From Iningainema tapete BLCC-T55 (GTDB taxonomy: Bacteria > Cyanobacteriota > Cyanobacteriia > Cyanobacteriales > Nostocaceae), in NCBI RefSeq assembly GCF_014698965.1, contig NZ_JACXAE010000060.1:1-64000 (forward strand): a stretch of DNA of 64,000 bases, read 5' to 3'. A program made the translations under genes and the position numbers. The notes below the pieces were generated by a model, which searched no databases, had not been told where the DNA came from, and saw only the letters and a program-made list of their open reading frames with translations. Of this stretch, positions 63,968-64,000 are shown one piece after another (position 1 is the stretch's first letter; every line of letters starts with the position of its first letter).

Positions 63968-64000
63968 ATGCAACAATTAATTGCCCCTACTTTATACTGT
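63968..64000 (+). CDS. Possible partial gene at the window edge
   Basis: ATG at 63968 opens MQQLIAPTLYC and is not closed before the window ends. 11 codons only, so this is a weak call. Confidence 0.3.
   Translation, partial: MQQLIAPTLYC

Overview
The window looks like chromosome of a filamentous (Nostocales-type) cyanobacterium. The evidence is the very frequent HIP1 octamer GCGATCGC and its derivatives, a BicA bicarbonate transporter, a ferrochelatase with a C-terminal chlorophyll a/b-binding-like helix, a Ser/Thr kinase fused to a GUN4 domain, cyanobacterial carotenoid enzymes (CrtD-like, CruP-like), outer-membrane genes (LpxD, MltA), heptamer tandem repeats (TGACTTT) and several families of intergenic palindromes. 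No rRNA, tRNA or CRISPR array was found by eye.

Layout. 0-3.7 kb: a vWA / MoxR ATPase / HTH-plus-degenerate-STAND operon (69-3291, minus) with a divergent two-TM small protein, resembling the vWA-MoxR conflict systems. 4.1-9.3 kb: housekeeping and conserved genes (fructosamine-kinase-like, M16 protease, CrtD-like desaturase). 9.0-20 kb: an accessory island bounded by a direct duplication of the crtD 3' end plus a DUF433/DUF5615 toxin-antitoxin pair. It holds a STAND NTPase/WD40 receptor broken into three reading units, two ParE-type toxin-antitoxin modules and two tandem-YbjQ genes. A third, 11-codon crtD remnant lies inside it. 20-25.5 kb: an HTH protein, a TPR/Pro-rich membrane protein carrying palindrome-derived repeats, and decayed genes (ParB-like, beta-helix adhesin). 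25.6-40.4 kb: core genes (lpxD, mltA, a hybrid histidine kinase, pgm, glgP, a Nif11-type peptide, hemH, a methyltransferase). 40.6-46 kb: two atypical Ser/Thr kinases, a HigBA-type module, orphan antitoxin-like genes and a retropepsin-like protease with its own small partner. 46.2-53.4 kb: an Mrp-type Na+/H+ antiporter operon behind a CPA2 antiporter, next to bicA. 54.3-56.6 kb: cruP, an internally deleted cruP copy and a VapBC-like remnant. 56.9-62.7 kb: a polysaccharide export and glycosyltransferase operon. 62.7-64 kb: repeat-rich non-coding DNA.

How the genes work together. pgm and glgP form a glycogen-mobilisation pair. The Mrp complex, the CPA2 antiporter and BicA make a plausible Na+-circuit for Na+-dependent bicarbonate uptake. 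The Wzm/Wzt transporter with three glycosyltransferases makes and exports a surface glycan. The accessory regions are dense in toxin-antitoxin modules and STAND/vWA conflict genes, many truncated or duplicated, which suggests repeated insertion and decay. A recurring theme is that small palindromic or low-complexity repeats, normally intergenic, also sit in frame inside genes (fructosamine kinase, M16 protease, the TPR/Pro-rich protein, the histidine kinase, a glycosyltransferase tail).
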